This document shows, piece by piece, positions 4,907 to 6,962 of a stretch of DNA of 6,962 nucleotides; the stretch's first letter is position 1; each line of letters starts with the position of its first letter. The stretch spans positions 1 to 6,962 of the forward strand of contig JAFZIX010000008.1 of assembly GCA_017554135.1 (NCBI GenBank), given 5' to 3'. Under the pieces are notes generated by a model. It made no database searches, was not told the DNA's origin, and saw only the letters and a list, made by a program, of their open reading frames with translations. The position numbers and the translations under genes were made by a program. The stretch is from Bacteroidales bacterium (GTDB lineage: Bacteria > Bacteroidota > Bacteroidia > Bacteroidales > UBA932).

Positions 4907-6962
4907 ATATAAACGAGCGCACCCAACGCTAGCAAAATCAACAGAATCGAGCAGATCTGCGAGATAAATTCGCCACGGGCATAAGATACCGGTTCGAATC
5001 GCATCTCCAGCGTATGCTCGCCCGCCGGCACAACCGCGCAGCGCAGCACCTCATCGCTCAGTTCCAGCGGCAGTTCGGAACCATCCTCCAGGCGCAGAAC
5101 CCATCCTGCCGGATAATATACTTCGCTGAAAATCAGCTTCCTGGCACCTGCCGCGGAATACTCGTAGCGCAGGCAGTTCGGCGCATAAGAAGTCAGCCGC
5201 ACGAAGTCGCCGGCACAATCCTGCTCACCACCGTCCGCAGGCACATCATCCTCGAACCATGCATTCCCCTTGGCATACGGGTAGCGCAGCGGTGCGGCAT
5301 CCCCATTCACTATTATATACCGGCAGTTCAGTTTCGCCAGGCCCTCCAGGTACGGCAGAGCGGCCTCGGCTTCCGCCACGGTTGAAGCGCCCCGCAGGGC
5401 CCCCGACAACTGCTGAATCTCTTTCTGCAGATGGCTCTGGATGTACTCCTGGTAAATCTGCAGTTTCGCGGGGGAGTATCCTCCGATATTCTTATGCCAG
5501 AAGGAAGGATGGGAATCGTTGAATACGTTCACGGTCAGATCGAGTACGCGGTAGGACGGGTCCGGATCCGCCAGAATCGCCTTATCCACAGGCCGTTGCG
5601 CAAACTGGGCCGTGAAATTCTTGGGAGTGACGAAATCGTCGGCGTTCAGGTAGCGCTTGTCCACCGCGAAGAGGTTCACCAGCACCATCACGCTGATACC
5701 GATGGCGGCAAAAACCCTTCGGTTCTTTCCTCCCGGCAGACTGGCCCACCAGAGCAGGGCGGCAGTGGCGGTAATCAGCACGAACCCAATGGCGGCATCG
5801 TGCCTGAGAAGGGAGATGCGGTCGGCCACCAGGGCATCCAGCAGCGCCCCCTGCATTCCGGCATCCGCCGCACCGGTGAAGCTGCCCGCCAACCCCGGGA
5901 ACAGCCAGAAAATCAGGCAGATACCCCCGGTCAGTGCGTATGCGATCAGCCCTTTTCGCTTCAACTCCGCGAATGGAATATCCTCCCGCACCAGGCGATC
6001 GAGGAAGATGAATCCCAGCAGCGGCATGCTGACTTGCAGAACGCAGAGGGCCATAGAAACCGTGCGGAACTTGTTATACAAGGGGAGATAATTGTAGCAG
6101 AGGCGCGTGAACCACATGAAGTGATGCCCCAGCGCCAGGAAAACGGCGAAAATCGTCGCGGCCAGCAGCCACCAGCGCTCCTTTCCCTTGTAGCAGAAGA
6201 GCCCCAGGAGGAAGAGGAAGATGGTGATGCCTCCGATGAACATGGGGCCGGCGGTGAAGGGCTGCGGGCCCCAGTAGAGAGGCAGTTGCTTGCTGATCTG
6301 GCGGATATTGGGCTGCCCGGCGCGCTTCAGGAGTTTCACCGTTTCGCTGTTCGGACCAAGCGCGCCTGCGGATGCTCCTCCATTGAAATTGGGGATCATC
6401 AGGTTCGGGAGTTCCTCCCAACCATAACTCCAGGCGGTAGCATAATCCAGGTCCAGACCCTTGGTTTCTCCCGTCGTGGACCCGCCGCGCATAGAGTAGG
6501 GAGTATATTCGAAGGTGGGGAGAAGTTTCGAGGCGTTTGTCCCTATCCCCGCAAGACCAAGTGCCAGCAGCAGGGCTGAGATGGCGAAGAATCTCCCTAC
6601 CGCGCCCGGTTTCCTGTCATCTGATTCCTTCTTCCCGGCGAGTAGCCAGATGAACACCGTCAGCACATAGAAAAGGATGACAAGTGCGAGGTAGTAGGAT
6701 ATCTGCGGATGATTCGCCTTCACCTGGAAACTCACTGTCATCCCGAAGAAAGCCGCTCCCAGCAGCGCCTGCGGCCATTTTTTTGCGATGGCGGATTTGT
6801 ACGCAAACACCAGCGCGGCCAGCACCCAGGGCATCAGGGCGATTGCCTGCATCTTGGTGTTATGGCCTACCTGGATTATCTGGATGTTGAATGAGCAGAA
6901 GGTGATGGCGATGGCTCCGCCTGCGGCGATGAGGGGATTGACCCCGAATGCCAGCAGTAGGA
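4897..6962 (-). CDS. YfhO-family polytopic membrane protein, 5' end missing
   Basis: The frame is open to the right edge, so 687 residues are visible and the true start lies outside the window. The ATG at 6850-6852 is internal: the 36 codons upstream are coding, include a hydrophobic stretch, and read into NIQIIQVGHNTKMQAIAL, which belongs to the conserved core of these proteins. About twelve hydrophobic segments are visible: eleven before an extracytoplasmic-type domain of about 230 residues (rich in YRVLDL, GGYSPAKLQIYQEYI and FSEVYYPAGW motifs) and a final one at the C-terminus ending in VYIWK. The YfhO family is related to GT-C glycosyltransferases and, in Firmicutes, is linked to glycosylation of lipoteichoic acid; in Bacteroidota its substrate is not established. 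The product is probably an inner-membrane enzyme acting on an envelope glycan. It is the first visible gene of the operon and overlaps rsmA by 10 bp. Confidence 0.88.
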   Translation of the reverse strand, partial: LLLAFGVNPLIAAGGAIAITFCSFNIQIIQVGHNTKMQAIALMPWVLAALVFAYKSAIAKKWPQALLGAAFFGMTVSFQVKANHPQISYYLALVILFYVLTVFIWLLAGKKESDDRKPGAVGRFFAISALLLALGLAGIGTNASKLLPTFEYTPYSMRGGSTTGETKGLDLDYATAWSYGWEELPNLMIPNFNGGASAGALGPNSETVKLLKRAGQPNIRQISKQLPLYWGPQPFTAGPMFIGGITIFLFLLGLFCYKGKERWWLLAATIFAVFLALGHHFMWFTRLCYNYLPLYNKFRTVSMALCVLQVSMPLLGFIFLDRLVREDIPFAELKRKGLIAYALTGGICLIFWLFPGLAGSFTGAADAGMQGALLDALVADRISLLRHDAAIGFVLITATAALLWWASLPGGKNRRVFAAIGISVMVLVNLFAVDKRYLNADDFVTPKNFTAQFAQRPVDKAILADPDPSYRVLDLTVNVFNDSHPSFWHKNIGGYSPAKLQIYQEYIQSHLQKEIQQLSGALRGASTVAEAEAALPYLEGLAKLNCRYIIVNGDAAPLRYPYAKGNAWFEDDVPADGGEQDCAGDFVRLTSYAPNCLRYEYSAAGARKLIFSEVYYPAGWVLRLEDGSELPLELSDEVLRCAVVPAGEHTLEMRFEPVSYARGEFISQICSILLILLALGALVYIWK

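Noticed and set aside
5431..6579. Long open frame on the plus strand (382 codons) opposite the YfhO gene
   Set aside because: The translation is Gln/Glu/Arg/Gly-rich with no domain pattern, and the opposite strand encodes a clear membrane protein. It is a complementary-strand shadow.
1..6962. CRISPR array, tRNA or rRNA genes
   Set aside because: No regularly spaced direct repeats and no tRNA- or rRNA-like sequence were seen on either strand.

Overview
The window most likely comes from a GC-rich member of the Bacteroidota (Bacteroidales-like). The reasons are a perfect TAnnTTTG-type -7 promoter element with a TTTG -33 element upstream of the toxin-antitoxin pair, the near absence of Shine-Dalgarno sequences, a YfhO-type membrane protein, and protein wording typical of that phylum in RsmA and DapA (from memory of the families, not a search). 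The exact genus cannot be fixed from the sequence.

Layout. Bases 2-307 (+) hold the 3' end of purF (de novo purine synthesis). Bases 308 to about 1684 form a visibly AT-richer accessory stretch. It contains a small predicted lipoprotein gene (346-792, +) and, convergent to it, a HigB/HigA-type toxin-antitoxin operon on the minus strand (toxin 1160-1477, antitoxin 812-1153). This operon has its own promoter, overlapped by a perfect 16-bp palindrome that is a good candidate operator. Bases 1532-1684 carry no gene that I can see. A hairpin with a T-rich tail at 1671-1706 looks like the terminator of the large minus-strand operon.

From 1733 to the right edge, everything is one tightly packed minus-strand operon. 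In transcription order it is a YfhO-family membrane protein (5' end outside the window), rsmA/ksgA, dapB, dapA and dapD. Every junction overlaps by 4-10 bases, which suggests translational coupling. DapA, DapB and DapD carry out three consecutive steps of the succinylase route from aspartate semialdehyde towards meso-diaminopimelate and lysine. RsmA is the 16S rRNA dimethyladenosine methyltransferase, and YfhO is an envelope protein probably connected with glycosylation of surface polymers.

The most unusual signal is inside rsmA. An approximately 86-bp imperfect palindrome (4237-4322), with a perfect 12-bp core stem, lies exactly where the protein carries about 30 extra residues compared with the family. 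It looks like a palindromic element that inserted in frame into an essential-type housekeeping gene without disrupting it.
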